From contig NZ_SMZO01000028.1 of assembly GCF_004358675.1 (NCBI RefSeq), positions 1-49,167 on the forward strand: DNA of 49,167 bases, read 5' to 3'. Positions 17,443-26,501 of the stretch are shown here, in pieces. The notes under the pieces were generated by a model. The model ran no database searches. It was not told the DNA's origin and was given only the letters and a program-made list of their open reading frames with translations. Positions within the stretch are counted from its first letter, which is position 1. Each line of letters opens with the position of its first letter. The DNA is from Meridianimarinicoccus aquatilis. GTDB taxonomy: Bacteria > Pseudomonadota > Alphaproteobacteria > Rhodobacterales > Rhodobacteraceae. The position numbers and the translations under genes are program-made.

Positions 17443-18705
17443 ATGACAGGTTTCGTTCTTATCGCCGTCTATGCCGCGCTCTTTTTCGGCGCATTCCTGG
17501 CGATTCAACTTGTTCGCGTTTCCATGACCAAAGTTACCGATTTCACGACACTGAAAACGGTCACATTTGGCGACGAAAGCGCCGTAAAGCCGGATCGCTT
17601 CGCATCGATCATTTCCGTGATTGTCGTCTTTCTGGTTTGGGGCGCGTTTACGGGCTCGTCTCTCGTGCCCGTGCACGTGCCTGGGCCATTCTTGGGCACC
17701 ACGTCTTTCACCTATACCTCGGAAGCGCCGGACGGCGAAACAGCCGATGCAACCGTAACCGTTTTGGTGCACGAAATGGGCGCAGACATTGAAGCCCCTG
17801 CACCCACTCCCGCGGCTGGTTTTGCGCAAAGTGACAGCGCAACGGTTGCCGCATGGCGATCAACCCTTGTCCGCGCACAGCGCAACGATGGTGCCGACGC
17901 AAAAATCATCGCCGTAGAGGGCGAACCCCTTGTTCCCGGCGACATAGTCAAAGTGCCGAATGGGTCGGTGACCATGACGGCGCGCGGCTCGCTCAACTTT
18001 TCGCCGAACAAGGGCCTTCAGATGGAAGCAATCTGGATGCCACCACCTGAAAAAGTAGCTATCCAGTTCTTTACCATTGCACGGGACGGGTATCAGAACG
18101 TGTCGCTTTGGGAGCATGTCGGCTGGTCTCTGTGGCGCGTTGTGGCGGGCTTTGTTCTGGGGTCTCTGATTGGGATTCCACTTGGGTACGCGATGGGCCT
18201 GTCCGGCTGGGCGCGCGGTTGGTTTGATCCGATTGTGGAATTCATGCGTCCGGTTCCTCCGCTCGCCTTGATCCCGCTGGTCATCATTTGGTTCGGCATC
18301 GGGGAAAATGGTAAGATCGTTCTTCTTTTCCTTGCTGCTCTGTGGGTGATGATCATTTCGGCCCGTGCTGGTGTCTCTGGCGTGAACATCTCAAAGGTGC
18401 ATGCGGCCTATTCGCTCGGGGCGTCGAAGTGGCAAGTCCTCCGCTATGTCATCGTTCCCAACTCCCTGCCTGAAATCTTCACCGGGGCCCGTGTTGCAAT
18501 GGGTGTGTGTTGGGGGACGGTGGTTGCCGCTGAACTTGTCGCTGCTGAAAAAGGTGCGGGTAAGATGATTGTGGCTGCATCCAAGTTTCAGGCGACGGAT
18601 ATCGTTATGATGGGGATCGTCATGATCGGGCTGATCGGGTTCGCGATCGATATCCTGATGCGCAAAGCAGAAGCATGGCTGGTGCCATGGAAGGGCCAAT
18701 CCTAA
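17443..18705 (+). CDS. tauC: Taurine ABC transporter permease with long N-terminal extension
   Basis: A 420-residue permease. Residues from about 225 on form the usual TauC/SsuC core, with the EAA loop AYSLGASKWQVLRYVIVPNS contacting TauB. E. coli TauC is about 275 residues, so this protein has roughly 145-200 extra residues in front. The extension holds two hydrophobic segments (about 3-25 and 56-70) and between them and the core a soluble Ala/Asp-rich stretch of about 130 residues (75-210), probably periplasmic. The stretch might contact TauA or regulate gating; I do not recognise its fold. A strong terminator follows. Confidence 0.88.
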   Translation: MTGFVLIAVYAALFFGAFLAIQLVRVSMTKVTDFTTLKTVTFGDESAVKPDRFASIISVIVVFLVWGAFTGSSLVPVHVPGPFLGTTSFTYTSEAPDGETADATVTVLVHEMGADIEAPAPTPAAGFAQSDSATVAAWRSTLVRAQRNDGADAKIIAVEGEPLVPGDIVKVPNGSVTMTARGSLNFSPNKGLQMEAIWMPPPEKVAIQFFTIARDGYQNVSLWEHVGWSLWRVVAGFVLGSLIGIPLGYAMGLSGWARGWFDPIVEFMRPVPPLALIPLVIIWFGIGENGKIVLLFLAALWVMIISARAGVSGVNISKVHAAYSLGASKWQVLRYVIVPNSLPEIFTGARVAMGVCWGTVVAAELVAAEKGAGKMIVAASKFQATDIVMMGIVMIGLIGFAIDILMRKAEAWLVPWKGQS

Positions 18706-18730
18706 TCACAGTTGGCAACCCGCAAACGCA

Positions 18731-18763
18731 AAAGCGCCGCACATCACGTGCGGCGCTTTTTTT
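18731..18763 (+). terminator. Rho-independent terminator after tauC
   Basis: AAAGCGCCGCAC and GTGCGGCGCTTT form a 12-base-pair stem around a 5-base loop, followed by a run of T (18757-18763). It ends the tauABC unit. The leading A-run means it could also act on the convergent aldehyde dehydrogenase gene. Confidence 0.9.
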
Positions 18764-18835
18764 GTATCCCGACCAAGAAACTGACTTATGACCAGCACGC
18801 GCCCGCGCGGCCATTGGATGCCGCGCAGTCCGATT

Positions 18836-20326
18836 TCAGTCGAAGTTGATCACGATGGTCTTGGATCGAGTAAAGTGTTCCAACATCGCTTCAAGCGACG
18901 CCTCTTTGCCAAGTCCGGACCGACCGAAGCCGCCGTATGACACATTTGGCTGGATCGTAAGGTTCTGGTTCACTTGTACATAGCCCGCGTTCAATCGCGC
19001 CGTGCTGTCGAGGGCTGTCGACAGGCTTTTTGTCCAAACCGAGGCTGCCAGTCCATAATGCGTGCCATTGGCTTGCTCGATGACCGCCTCGTAGTCTGAC
19101 CAGCCCTTTACGACGGCGACAGGCCCGAAAATCTCTTGGAGCACGCAGGGGTGATCGTCTGCCAAGCCCGAAAGGATTGTGGGCTGTAGAAACAGATCAG
19201 GCGACAGACCTTCGTCACGAGGCAACTCACCAAACCGCTGGACCGTCGCTCCTTCGGTCTCTTCAGCCATGGCCACATACCGGTTGATCGTCGCGGCCTG
19301 ACGCGCATTGATAATCGTGCCGACATCTGTTGCTTCGTCCAGCGGGTCGCCAATTACCAGTTTGTTCAGCGCCGCGCCAAGCTGTTCCATGAACGGCTCT
19401 AGCAATGTCTCATGCACATAGATCCGGCTGGCCGCCGTGCAGCTTTGACCCTGCCGCGTGAACCGCATGCCAGAAATCGCACCTGCGACGGCCTTGCCCA
19501 GATCGGCGTCTTCGCACACGATCATCGGGGACTTGCCGCCAAGTTCAAGCGAAACGGGAATGATCCGGCTGGCCCCAATCTTATAGATCGCTTCGCCGAC
19601 AGCTTCGGAACCAGTGAACGTGATCTTTGCGATATCGGGATGGGTGGTCAGGGCGTTACCGCAGGTGGCCCCGGTGCCGTTCACGACGTTGAGCACACCC
19701 GCAGGCAAGTGCTGCATCAGAATTTCGGCCATCAAATAGGTCGCGAACGGGGCCTCTTCCGAGGACTTCACAACGACCGTGTTGCCCGCGACAAGCGCCG
19801 GTCCGATCTTGAGCGCCATCAACACAAGCGGCACGTTCCACGGGACGATGGCTGCCACCACGCCCAGCGGCTCACGCGCCGTCATGGTCAGCATGCGTGG
19901 ATTGTAGGGGATTGTTTGACCCTTCAATTCGGACCCAAGGTTGCCGTAGAATTCCAGAATATCGGCGGCAACAGTCACCTCGCCCCGGCATTCGGTACGA
20001 ATGGCCTTGCCGGTTTCGCGTGCAAGAACCTGCGCGATCAATTCGACCTGTTCCGCGGCGGCCCGTGCAGCAATCGCAACCCGCTTGCCACGTTCGCGCG
20101 CCGGAAGTTGCGCCCAAGGGATCTGAGCCGCCTTTGCCGCTGCAACAGCTGAAGCCGTCTCTTCGGGGCCGCTATCGGCGGCCTGACCAAGAACCTGCGC
20201 TGTAGCTGGGTTCATAACGTCCAACGACGCCATCGACGGCGCGCGAGCGCCCCCGACAAGATTGACCTGCCTGTAGGCGGCAAAAACAGCGTCTGTGGTT
20301 GTGGGAAGCGTGATGTCGTGTGTCAA
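18836..20326 (-). CDS. NAD(P)-dependent aldehyde dehydrogenase
   Basis: A 496-residue ALDH. Visible are VVAAIVPWNVPL, KSSEEAPF, FTGSEAVGEAI, the general-base Glu in LELGGKSP, the nucleophile Cys in RQGQSCTAASR (about residue 296) and EIFGPVAVV. It oxidises an aldehyde to its acid. The start is taken as the TTG at 20326: an excellent GGCGGAGGA lies 8 bases ahead, and no ATG fits. It is the last gene of the minus-strand transporter operon, 184 bases after the ThuA-like gene, and probably oxidises a pathway aldehyde. A role with sulfoacetaldehyde from the neighbouring taurine genes is possible but less likely, because it is separated by a terminator and oriented the other way. Confidence 0.9.
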   Translation of the reverse strand: MTHDITLPTTTDAVFAAYRQVNLVGGARAPSMASLDVMNPATAQVLGQAADSGPEETASAVAAAKAAQIPWAQLPARERGKRVAIAARAAAEQVELIAQVLARETGKAIRTECRGEVTVAADILEFYGNLGSELKGQTIPYNPRMLTMTAREPLGVVAAIVPWNVPLVLMALKIGPALVAGNTVVVKSSEEAPFATYLMAEILMQHLPAGVLNVVNGTGATCGNALTTHPDIAKITFTGSEAVGEAIYKIGASRIIPVSLELGGKSPMIVCEDADLGKAVAGAISGMRFTRQGQSCTAASRIYVHETLLEPFMEQLGAALNKLVIGDPLDEATDVGTIINARQAATINRYVAMAEETEGATVQRFGELPRDEGLSPDLFLQPTILSGLADDHPCVLQEIFGPVAVVKGWSDYEAVIEQANGTHYGLAASVWTKSLSTALDSTARLNAGYVQVNQNLTIQPNVSYGGFGRSGLGKEASLEAMLEHFTRSKTIVINFD

Positions 20327-20510
20327 GAAAGGATCCTCCGCCAAACAAGCTCGGCTTGGCAGGTATACGGTCTTGAGCAGCCCAGAAAATAGGGCCAAAC
20401 CGCCGCTTTGTTAAGGCCAGATTGGGTGTGACGCAGCCCGTCAGTCTGCGCTGAACACGCGTTCACCATGACTTGCGCAGCCTTGGGTGATGGACTGGTG
20501 CAGTGGTTGA

Positions 20511-21233
20511 CTACTGCCAACCCGCCTGTGAGCGCCCCCCGGCCGCCCAAAGAGCCCCGCGGCGGATCATTTCGGTGACTTGTGGAACCTTCAAATCGTC
20601 CAGTTCGTGCCCGATGGAGCAGTAGAAAACGCGCCCTTTGTCCCAGCGCCGTGTCCACGTCACCGGCATCACGGTGCCTTCGATCCACCACAGGTGATCG
20701 CCAGAGAACGTCGTCGTCGCCAACACCTCGTTGGATGGATCGGTCAGCATGTAATACTGTTCTGACTTCAAACGAAAACTGCGGATGCCCTGCACCAGTG
20801 GATGATGCGGTTTGCAGATCGTCACATCATAATCGATGTAATCTTCGGCCGGTTGCAGGTTGTCAGGCCATCCCGGTGGATGGGCCACAAATTGCCCGCC
20901 GATCAGAAAATGATACGTGGGACGATCCCGAAATGCATCCCCCATGTGACCGTGCCATCCCGCCAGACCGCAGCCCGCGCCGATCAGCTTCAGCAATCCG
21001 TCTTCTTGCAGTTTGGTCATATTGCCAAACTCTTCGTGGTGCCCTGATCGCGCAGACGACCAAATCGGCGTTATCAAATCCACATCGGCCATCGCGTCCG
21101 GGTGTTCGAGGGGCTCAAGTGTTTCGTGCAACGTGACGTTGAACCCGTTGGCTTTCAGAAGGTCAGAGTACCATTCCGCGAAATGCATCGGTGCGTGGCC
21201 TTCCCAGCCGCCGACAAACAAAGCTGCTTTCAT
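20511..21233 (-). CDS. ThuA-like domain protein
   Basis: A 240-residue protein of the ThuA (trehalose utilisation, glutamine-amidotransferase-like) fold. Features are MKAALFVGGWEGH at the start, GAGCGLAGWHGHMGDAF with the conserved Gly-His cluster, PLVQGI and GRVFYCSIGHELDDL. ThuA-like proteins occur in sugar and glycoside catabolic operons next to oxidoreductases. Some act on 3-keto sugars, but most have no assigned reaction. The start overlaps the stop of the upstream oxidoreductase gene by four bases (ATGA), so they are co-translated. The same transcription unit holds the CUT2 importer. Confidence 0.85.
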   Translation of the reverse strand: MKAALFVGGWEGHAPMHFAEWYSDLLKANGFNVTLHETLEPLEHPDAMADVDLITPIWSSARSGHHEEFGNMTKLQEDGLLKLIGAGCGLAGWHGHMGDAFRDRPTYHFLIGGQFVAHPPGWPDNLQPAEDYIDYDVTICKPHHPLVQGIRSFRLKSEQYYMLTDPSNEVLATTTFSGDHLWWIEGTVMPVTWTRRWDKGRVFYCSIGHELDDLKVPQVTEMIRRGALWAAGGRSQAGWQ

Positions 21234-22102
21234 TGCGCAGTATCCTCTTTATTGAAACTCAGCATCGCAGCCATATCGCGCGCGCCGTACCCTTTGGTTT
21301 CGGCTTGTCTCAGCGCGTTTAGCGTGACCTGCCCTTGTGGCATCTGTGTGCCCAGCCGTGCCGCGAGCCGGGTCGTGATTTCCATGTCTTTGCGCGCCAA
21401 CGAAACGGTAAAAGTCACATCGTGGCCGGCCTCGTCCAGGTAGAGCGGCCGACGATAGCGCAACATGGGCGCCCCGGCCGCGCTTGCCTCGATCACGTCG
21501 AACGCCGACTCTGGCGTGATCCCGCCCGCCTCTGCCAAGGTCATCGCTTCGGCCAGCGTTTGGTTGAGCCCATGGATCAGCGAATTGACGGCAAGTTTCA
21601 TCAACGCCCCTGAACCGGGCGCGCCAAGGCAGATTGTACGGCGTCCCATCGCCTGAAAGAGGGGCAAAAAGGGCGCAGCCTGCGCGTCGCTGCAGCCAGC
21701 CATAATCAACAGTTCCGCATCGGCAGCGGCTTGCGTTGCGCCAGAAACAGGGGCGTCAATGACCATCGAACCGGGCGGAGCCGAGGCCACAAGAGAGGCG
21801 ATATGATCAGGGCTCATGGTCCCCATTTCGATGAAGTTCCGGGGGCCATCTGCGGCAAACAGACCTTCCGCCCCAAAGTGGACCGCATGAGATGACGTGT
21901 CGTCTGCCAGCATCGCTACCACCACATCAACGGTCCTGCTCAGGGCCGCAGGTGTGTCGGCAACCGCGCAGTTCAGGGTATGTGCCAAAGCCTGCGCCTT
22001 GTCAGTTGAGCGGTTCCACAAGGTGACCTCATGACCGGCACGCGCCAAATTGGTCGCCATGTGACAGCCCATCCGCCCGAGCCCGGCAAAGCCCACGCGC
22101 AT
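21230..22102 (-). CDS. NAD(P)-dependent oxidoreductase, 3-hydroxyisobutyrate dehydrogenase family
   Basis: A 290-residue beta-hydroxyacid dehydrogenase. The N-terminal Rossmann motif is VGFAGLGRMGCHMATNLARA. The substrate motif is DAPVSGATQAA, and the catalytic lysine is in GALMKLAVNSLIHGLNQ. Family members oxidise 3-hydroxy acids (3-hydroxyisobutyrate, tartronate semialdehyde, 6-phosphogluconate-like substrates). It overlaps the ATPase gene by one base (TGATG) and the ThuA-like gene by four. The substrate is unknown and is presumably a hydroxy acid made in this pathway. Confidence 0.88.
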   Translation of the reverse strand: MRVGFAGLGRMGCHMATNLARAGHEVTLWNRSTDKAQALAHTLNCAVADTPAALSRTVDVVVAMLADDTSSHAVHFGAEGLFAADGPRNFIEMGTMSPDHIASLVASAPPGSMVIDAPVSGATQAAADAELLIMAGCSDAQAAPFLPLFQAMGRRTICLGAPGSGALMKLAVNSLIHGLNQTLAEAMTLAEAGGITPESAFDVIEASAAGAPMLRYRRPLYLDEAGHDVTFTVSLARKDMEITTRLAARLGTQMPQGQVTLNALRQAETKGYGARDMAAMLSFNKEDTAQ

Positions 22103-23616
22103 CAGGCGACCTTTCGAGGATCAATTCCAGATATTGCCTGGATCAGGTTGTCTTCGGTGACAGTCTCTGCGGTGAAGTCGCAAATGATGCGGCCCTGATA
22201 CATCGCAACAATCCTGTCGGACACGTGCAGCACCTCGGGCATTTCCGAGCTGATGACCACCACCGCGTACCCTTGCGCCGCCAGATCGCGGATCAGATTG
22301 TGAATCTCGGCCTTGGACCCAACATCAATGCCGCGCGTTGGCTCATCCACAATCAGCACGCTGGGGTGCATCGACAGCCATTTGCCGATCACGATCTTCT
22401 GTTGGTTCCCCCCCGAAAGGTTGCCAACGGTTTGTCGCCAACCCGGCGTGCGAATGTCCAACTTGTCGCGATACTGATCGAAAATCGCGATCTCGGCACC
22501 ATCCGAGACAAAGGGTCCGGCAACAAGGTCTCCGACCTGCGGAAGGGTCATGTTGTCCCGGCAATTCATGCCAAGAACCAGCCCTTGCCCCTTGCGGTCT
22601 TCCGGCACCAGCGAAATTCCCCGCGCAATCGCATCAATCGGGGATCTGAACTGCACGGTCTGCCCGTCGAGCAAGATTTCCCCGCCCGACGGCTCGCGCA
22701 GCCCAAAGATAGTCTCTGCAATCTCTGTTCGGCCAGCGCCGACCAGACCATAGAAGCCAACGACCTCACCGCGCCGCACGGTAAAGGAAACATCCTGATA
22801 GAGACTGCCGCAGCTGAGATTTCGCGCCTCTAAAGCGATTTCGCCGACTTCATGGCTGCTGGCCTTGCGTGACAGATCAAGGCTGCGCCCGATCATCAGT
22901 TGCGTGACCTCATCTTCGTTGGTGTGCGCGGTGTCCAAAGTTCCGCGATACTGGCCGTCTCGCAACACACTGATCCGGTCGGTGATCTTGAAAATTTCTT
23001 CCATCCGGTGAGAAATATAGATGATGCCAACCCCCCGCCCCTTCAGGTCTGCAATCACGTCGAACAGCACTGATTTTTCTGCGTCGGTCAAAGACGCGGT
23101 CGGTTCGTCAAAAATTACCGCGATTGGGTCAACCGTCAGTGCGCGCGCGATTTCCACCATTTGCTGATTGGCAATAGACAAATCCCCAACGCGGGTGCGG
23201 GCGTTGAACCCGACATTGAGTGTCTTCAATATCCGGTCCGTCCGGTCGTAAAGTGTTAGCCAGTCCACACGGCCAAGGCTTTTGCGCGGCAGTTCCCCGA
23301 GAAAGATGTTTTCGGCCACGCTCAACTCGTCTGCAAGGCTCAGTTCTTGATGGATGAACACAACGCCCTTGGATTTCGCCTGCAGGGGCGAGGTCATTTG
23401 CACGGGCTCGTCCGCAATGAATATCTGGCCTTCGTTGGGCGCAAAAATGCCGCCCAGAACTTTCATCAAAGTCGACTTTCCCGCGCCATTTTCACCCATC
23501 AAGGCATGAACTTCGCCCGGCATCACGGTTAGTGAGACACCATCCAGCGCCTTAACACCGGGGAATGTTTTGACAATTCCGTCCAGACGCAAAACGGGGG
23601 TAACTGACGTGCTCAT
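22102..23616 (-). CDS. CUT2 sugar ABC transporter, duplicated ATPase (RbsA type)
   Basis: A 504-residue tandem ABC ATPase. The N-terminal domain has Walker A GENGAGKST, signature LSIANQQMVEIARAL and Walker B VIFDEPTAS. The C-terminal domain has the degenerate Walker A GLVGAGRTE and signature LSGGNQQKIVIGKWL with IVDEPTRGIDVG, as in RbsA, MglA and XylG. It would drive import with the two RbsC-like permeases. The ATG at 23616 overlaps the permease stop by four bases; the frame upstream of it reads through permease coding and is not used. Confidence 0.93.
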   Translation of the reverse strand: MSTSVTPVLRLDGIVKTFPGVKALDGVSLTVMPGEVHALMGENGAGKSTLMKVLGGIFAPNEGQIFIADEPVQMTSPLQAKSKGVVFIHQELSLADELSVAENIFLGELPRKSLGRVDWLTLYDRTDRILKTLNVGFNARTRVGDLSIANQQMVEIARALTVDPIAVIFDEPTASLTDAEKSVLFDVIADLKGRGVGIIYISHRMEEIFKITDRISVLRDGQYRGTLDTAHTNEDEVTQLMIGRSLDLSRKASSHEVGEIALEARNLSCGSLYQDVSFTVRRGEVVGFYGLVGAGRTEIAETIFGLREPSGGEILLDGQTVQFRSPIDAIARGISLVPEDRKGQGLVLGMNCRDNMTLPQVGDLVAGPFVSDGAEIAIFDQYRDKLDIRTPGWRQTVGNLSGGNQQKIVIGKWLSMHPSVLIVDEPTRGIDVGSKAEIHNLIRDLAAQGYAVVVISSEMPEVLHVSDRIVAMYQGRIICDFTAETVTEDNLIQAISGIDPRKVA

Positions 23617-24605
23617 GTCCGAAGCTCCTGCTTGCCCTTTTGGTTCAGCTGCCGGTCCAAAATCAAAACCGCGATCAGGATCAGGCCAATCACGAGGTTG
23701 ACGGTTTCCGTATCGGCACCGATGTGGCCTAGCCCCTTGCGAAGAAGCTGGATCGCAATGACCCCGCCCAGCGTTGAGATGATGGAGCCGTATCCGCCCA
23801 TCAGCTTGGTTCCGCCCAGAACGACCGCTGTGATTGCCCACAACTCGTAGAGCATCCCGTCATTCGGGTTGACCGACCCGCTTTCGGAATAGAACACAAC
23901 CGCTGACAATGCGGCCAGAAAGCCGATAATGACAAAGTTGAGCAAGATATGCGGGCCGACCTTGATCCCGGCGTTTACCGCCGCTTCGCGGTTGTTCCCG
24001 ATCGCATAGGCGTTGCGGCCGTGCACCGTGCGCGTCATCACCAGCCAAAGCACCAGAACGCACACCAAGAAGAACCAAGTTGCTGTGTGCAGCCCCAGAA
24101 ATTGCGCTTCGGCGAAATCGACCAATGTCCAGTTCAGATGGCTGGTTGGCTGCTCGCCATTGTACATGAACACAAGCCCCCGGTAGCCAAGCATCGACCC
24201 AAGCGTCACAATGAATGCGTCAACGCCGGTCTTCCAAACGATGAACCCATTGATGGCCCCCAGAACCATACCCGTGGTTAGGGCAAACAGCCACGCAAGC
24301 GGGATTGCCCAATCCCCAAGCGCGGCCATAAATGGCCAGGTCATGCTGTCCAGCATCACGACTGCCGCCAAGGCAAAGACAGCGCCGACCGACAAATCAA
24401 TATTGCCGTTGATCATGATGATCGTCATGCCGACCGCGATAATTCCGATTGGTGCGGACTGTTTGAGCAACAGCAGCATGTTGTCAAAATCCATAAAGGA
24501 TTTATCCGATGTGGATAAAAAGTCGCCTGCGATGGTAAAGAAGGCAAGTTCGACTGCGATGAAGGCCCAGATGGCCCCCTGTTTGAACAGGGTTTCCTTG
24601 GTCAT
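23613..24605 (-). CDS. CUT2 sugar ABC transporter permease (RbsC type), second copy
   Basis: A 330-residue hydrophobic protein of the BPD_transp_2 family, with about nine membrane segments and the hallmarks INGNIDLSVGAVFAL, GAINGFIVWKTGVDAFIVTLG and VLGGTKLMGGYGSIISTLGG. It would pair with the neighbouring permease as a heterodimer. GGAGAGGATA stands directly before the ATG at 24605. Two tandem ATCC-N5-GGAT inverted repeats lie inside its first 120 coding bases (see separate entry). Confidence 0.93.
   Translation of the reverse strand: MTKETLFKQGAIWAFIAVELAFFTIAGDFLSTSDKSFMDFDNMLLLLKQSAPIGIIAVGMTIIMINGNIDLSVGAVFALAAVVMLDSMTWPFMAALGDWAIPLAWLFALTTGMVLGAINGFIVWKTGVDAFIVTLGSMLGYRGLVFMYNGEQPTSHLNWTLVDFAEAQFLGLHTATWFFLVCVLVLWLVMTRTVHGRNAYAIGNNREAAVNAGIKVGPHILLNFVIIGFLAALSAVVFYSESGSVNPNDGMLYELWAITAVVLGGTKLMGGYGSIISTLGGVIAIQLLRKGLGHIGADTETVNLVIGLILIAVLILDRQLNQKGKQELRT
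24487..24519. promoter_or_regulatory. Tandem ATCC-N5-GGAT inverted repeats inside the permease gene
   Basis: AAATCC-ATAAA-GGATTT (24487-24503) and TTTATCC-GATGT-GGATAAA (24501-24519) are perfect inverted repeats centred 15 bases apart. They share the ATCC-N5-GGAT core and spacing with the promoter repeat at 27594-27616. They lie about 90-120 bases inside the permease coding sequence and could be a second operator for the locus regulator. Chance within coding DNA is not excluded. Confidence 0.35.
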
Positions 24606-24615
24606 TATCCTCTCC

Positions 24616-25590
24616 TCATGCGATCGGCGACAAAAGACGGCCACGTTTGGCGGCGATATCAAGCCAAACAGCGAGAATAATGATGACCCAAGTCACGACG
24701 TACTGGACGTAGAAGGGTAGCCCGACCAGCAAAAGTCCATTTTGAATGAAACCAAGGATGAGTACGCCAATGACTGTCTTGAAGATCGTTCCCGACCCGC
24801 CAAGCAAAGACGCGCCCCCAAGGATAACGGCGGCCAGCACTTCAAGCTCCATGCCCTGCCCGACGGTATTCTGACTGCCAAGACTGCGACTGGCTTGCAT
24901 CAGCCCGGCAATCGCCACGCAAAGCGACGACACAAGATACGTCAAGAAAACCACACGTGCGCGCGGCACACCTGAAAAGGTGGCTGCAGTTCCGTTCCCG
25001 CCCACGGCATAGATTTTGCGCCCGAACGGGGTTTTGGACAACACGATGCCAAGCACGGCCGCGACAAGGGCAAACAGCAGGATTGGTGTCGGGATGCCCA
25101 AGATGGAGCCTTGCCCAAACACGGCGAACCACGTGCCTTCCTTGTCTGCAATATCCATATTTTTGCCCCCTGACCAAGTCAGGGTAAGCCCATGAATTGC
25201 GGACAGCATTCCCAGCGTGACGATCAACGAGTTTAGTTTGAGATATCCGACCAGAATCCCGATGAACGCGCCCAGGCACAGCGTCAAAGCGAACATGGCC
25301 GGGATCGCCAGTGCCGGTCCGATCTTGTCATGCAGATCCAGCACCACGATGGTTGAAAACGACATCATCGACCCGACGGACAAATCAAGATTTCCGCCAA
25401 TCACAACAAAAGTGACGCCAAGAGCCATGACCCCCAGAATGGCCGACGAGCGAACCACACCGGAGATGTTGTCAATGTCAATGAAACGCGGATTTGCGAG
25501 TGTGAAAACGATCATGAAAACCACGAACGCCACCAGTATTCCCTGTTTAGCGAGGAACCCTGCCACTCCCTGTTTTGTCAGTCCAGCCAT
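24616..25590 (-). CDS. CUT2 sugar ABC transporter permease (RbsC type), first copy
   Basis: A 324-residue multi-pass inner-membrane permease of the BPD_transp_2 family. GGNLDLSVGSMMSFSTIVVL near residue 65, LKLNSLIVTLGMLSAIHGL and ILGGASLLGGSGTIFKTVIG are the family signatures. It is a paralogue of the next gene, with 10 bases between them. Together with the duplicated ATPase and the periplasmic protein it makes a complete ribose-type importer. GGAAGGGG lies about five bases before the ATG. Confidence 0.93.
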   Translation of the reverse strand: MAGLTKQGVAGFLAKQGILVAFVVFMIVFTLANPRFIDIDNISGVVRSSAILGVMALGVTFVVIGGNLDLSVGSMMSFSTIVVLDLHDKIGPALAIPAMFALTLCLGAFIGILVGYLKLNSLIVTLGMLSAIHGLTLTWSGGKNMDIADKEGTWFAVFGQGSILGIPTPILLFALVAAVLGIVLSKTPFGRKIYAVGGNGTAATFSGVPRARVVFLTYLVSSLCVAIAGLMQASRSLGSQNTVGQGMELEVLAAVILGGASLLGGSGTIFKTVIGVLILGFIQNGLLLVGLPFYVQYVVTWVIIILAVWLDIAAKRGRLLSPIA

Positions 25591-25617
25591 GCCATCCCCT
25601 TCCCAAGGTCAGCCCGT

Positions 25618-26415
25618 TCATACCAGCGTCATACCGCCATCAATCATCACGATTTGACCCGTCATGTAGTCGCTGTCGCGCGATGCGAGGAACGTTGTTG
25701 TTCCAGTTACGTCCGCCGGAGTAGCGACGCGACCGCGCAGGATTTCGGACGAAAACTCTTCCATCGCCTGCCCTGGGCGTTCTGCCGCGCCGATTTTCAT
25801 CAGGTCTTGATCAACCTGTTCCCACATTTCCGTCGCGACGACGCCCGGTGCAAAGCCAGTCACAGTGATCCCGTGCTGGGCCAGATCACGCGCGCCCGAT
25901 TGGGTCAGTGACACGACGGCCCATTTGCTTGCACAATAGGGCGCGACATTTCCGAAACCTTGGCGGCTCGCGACCGACGCCGTGTTGACGATCTTTCCGC
26001 CTGTCCCCTGCGCAATCATCTGCCGCGCGGACTCTTGCATGCCGATCATACATCCCAGACCATTGATATCCATTATGAAGCGCCAGTTTTCCTCGGTGAC
26101 GTCGAGAAAGTTCATCGGCTTGTTGACGCCGGCGTTGTTGAACTTGACGTCCAGCTTGCCGAAGGCTTCAACAGTGTGCGCTATCATTTCGCGCACCTGT
26201 TCGCGGTCTGTGACATCCACGGCAGCATGGGCGACCCGTCCGCCCGACGCCTGCGCGCGCGCCTTGTTGCAGTCTGCAACATCGGCCACCTGACTGGCAT
26301 TTATGTCTGCGAAGCAAACATCCGCACCTTCATCCAACAGCGCCTCACCAATCGCGCGCCCTATACCGCGTGCCGCACCCGTTACAATGCACGCGCGCCC
26401 AGAGACTCGCCCCAT
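25618..26415 (-). CDS. Short-chain dehydrogenase/reductase (SDR), first copy
   Basis: A 265-residue classical SDR: nucleotide motif TGAARGIG, NNAGVNKP, catalytic Ser-Tyr-Lys in TASVASRQGFGNVAPYCASK, and the usual DGG near the C-terminus. It would oxidise an alcohol to a ketone with NAD(P)+. It shares long stretches with the SDR at 29500-30306 on the other strand (AGxNKP, YMTGQ, GFAPGVV/GYAPGVV, WEQ-D-DL), so the two are paralogues. The ATG at 26415 follows GGAGAGCGGC; an upstream TTG is not needed. It sits between the periplasmic binding protein and the permeases, an unusual place, and so is presumably tied to the imported substrate. Confidence 0.92.
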   Translation of the reverse strand: MGRVSGRACIVTGAARGIGRAIGEALLDEGADVCFADINASQVADVADCNKARAQASGGRVAHAAVDVTDREQVREMIAHTVEAFGKLDVKFNNAGVNKPMNFLDVTEENWRFIMDINGLGCMIGMQESARQMIAQGTGGKIVNTASVASRQGFGNVAPYCASKWAVVSLTQSGARDLAQHGITVTGFAPGVVATEMWEQVDQDLMKIGAAERPGQAMEEFSSEILRGRVATPADVTGTTTFLASRDSDYMTGQIVMIDGGMTLV

Positions 26416-26501
26416 GCCGCTCTCCAATTTCTTAAATTTCTGTCATTTACGGAAAACCGCACGAGGCATAGTCAAAGCGGCCCCGTGCGGACCGGAGAGG
26501 A

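Noticed and set aside
18836-20326. Aldehyde dehydrogenase as a taurine-pathway sulfoacetaldehyde dehydrogenase
   Set aside because: It is convergent to tauC beyond a strong terminator and continues the minus-strand CUT2 operon, so linkage to taurine is weak.
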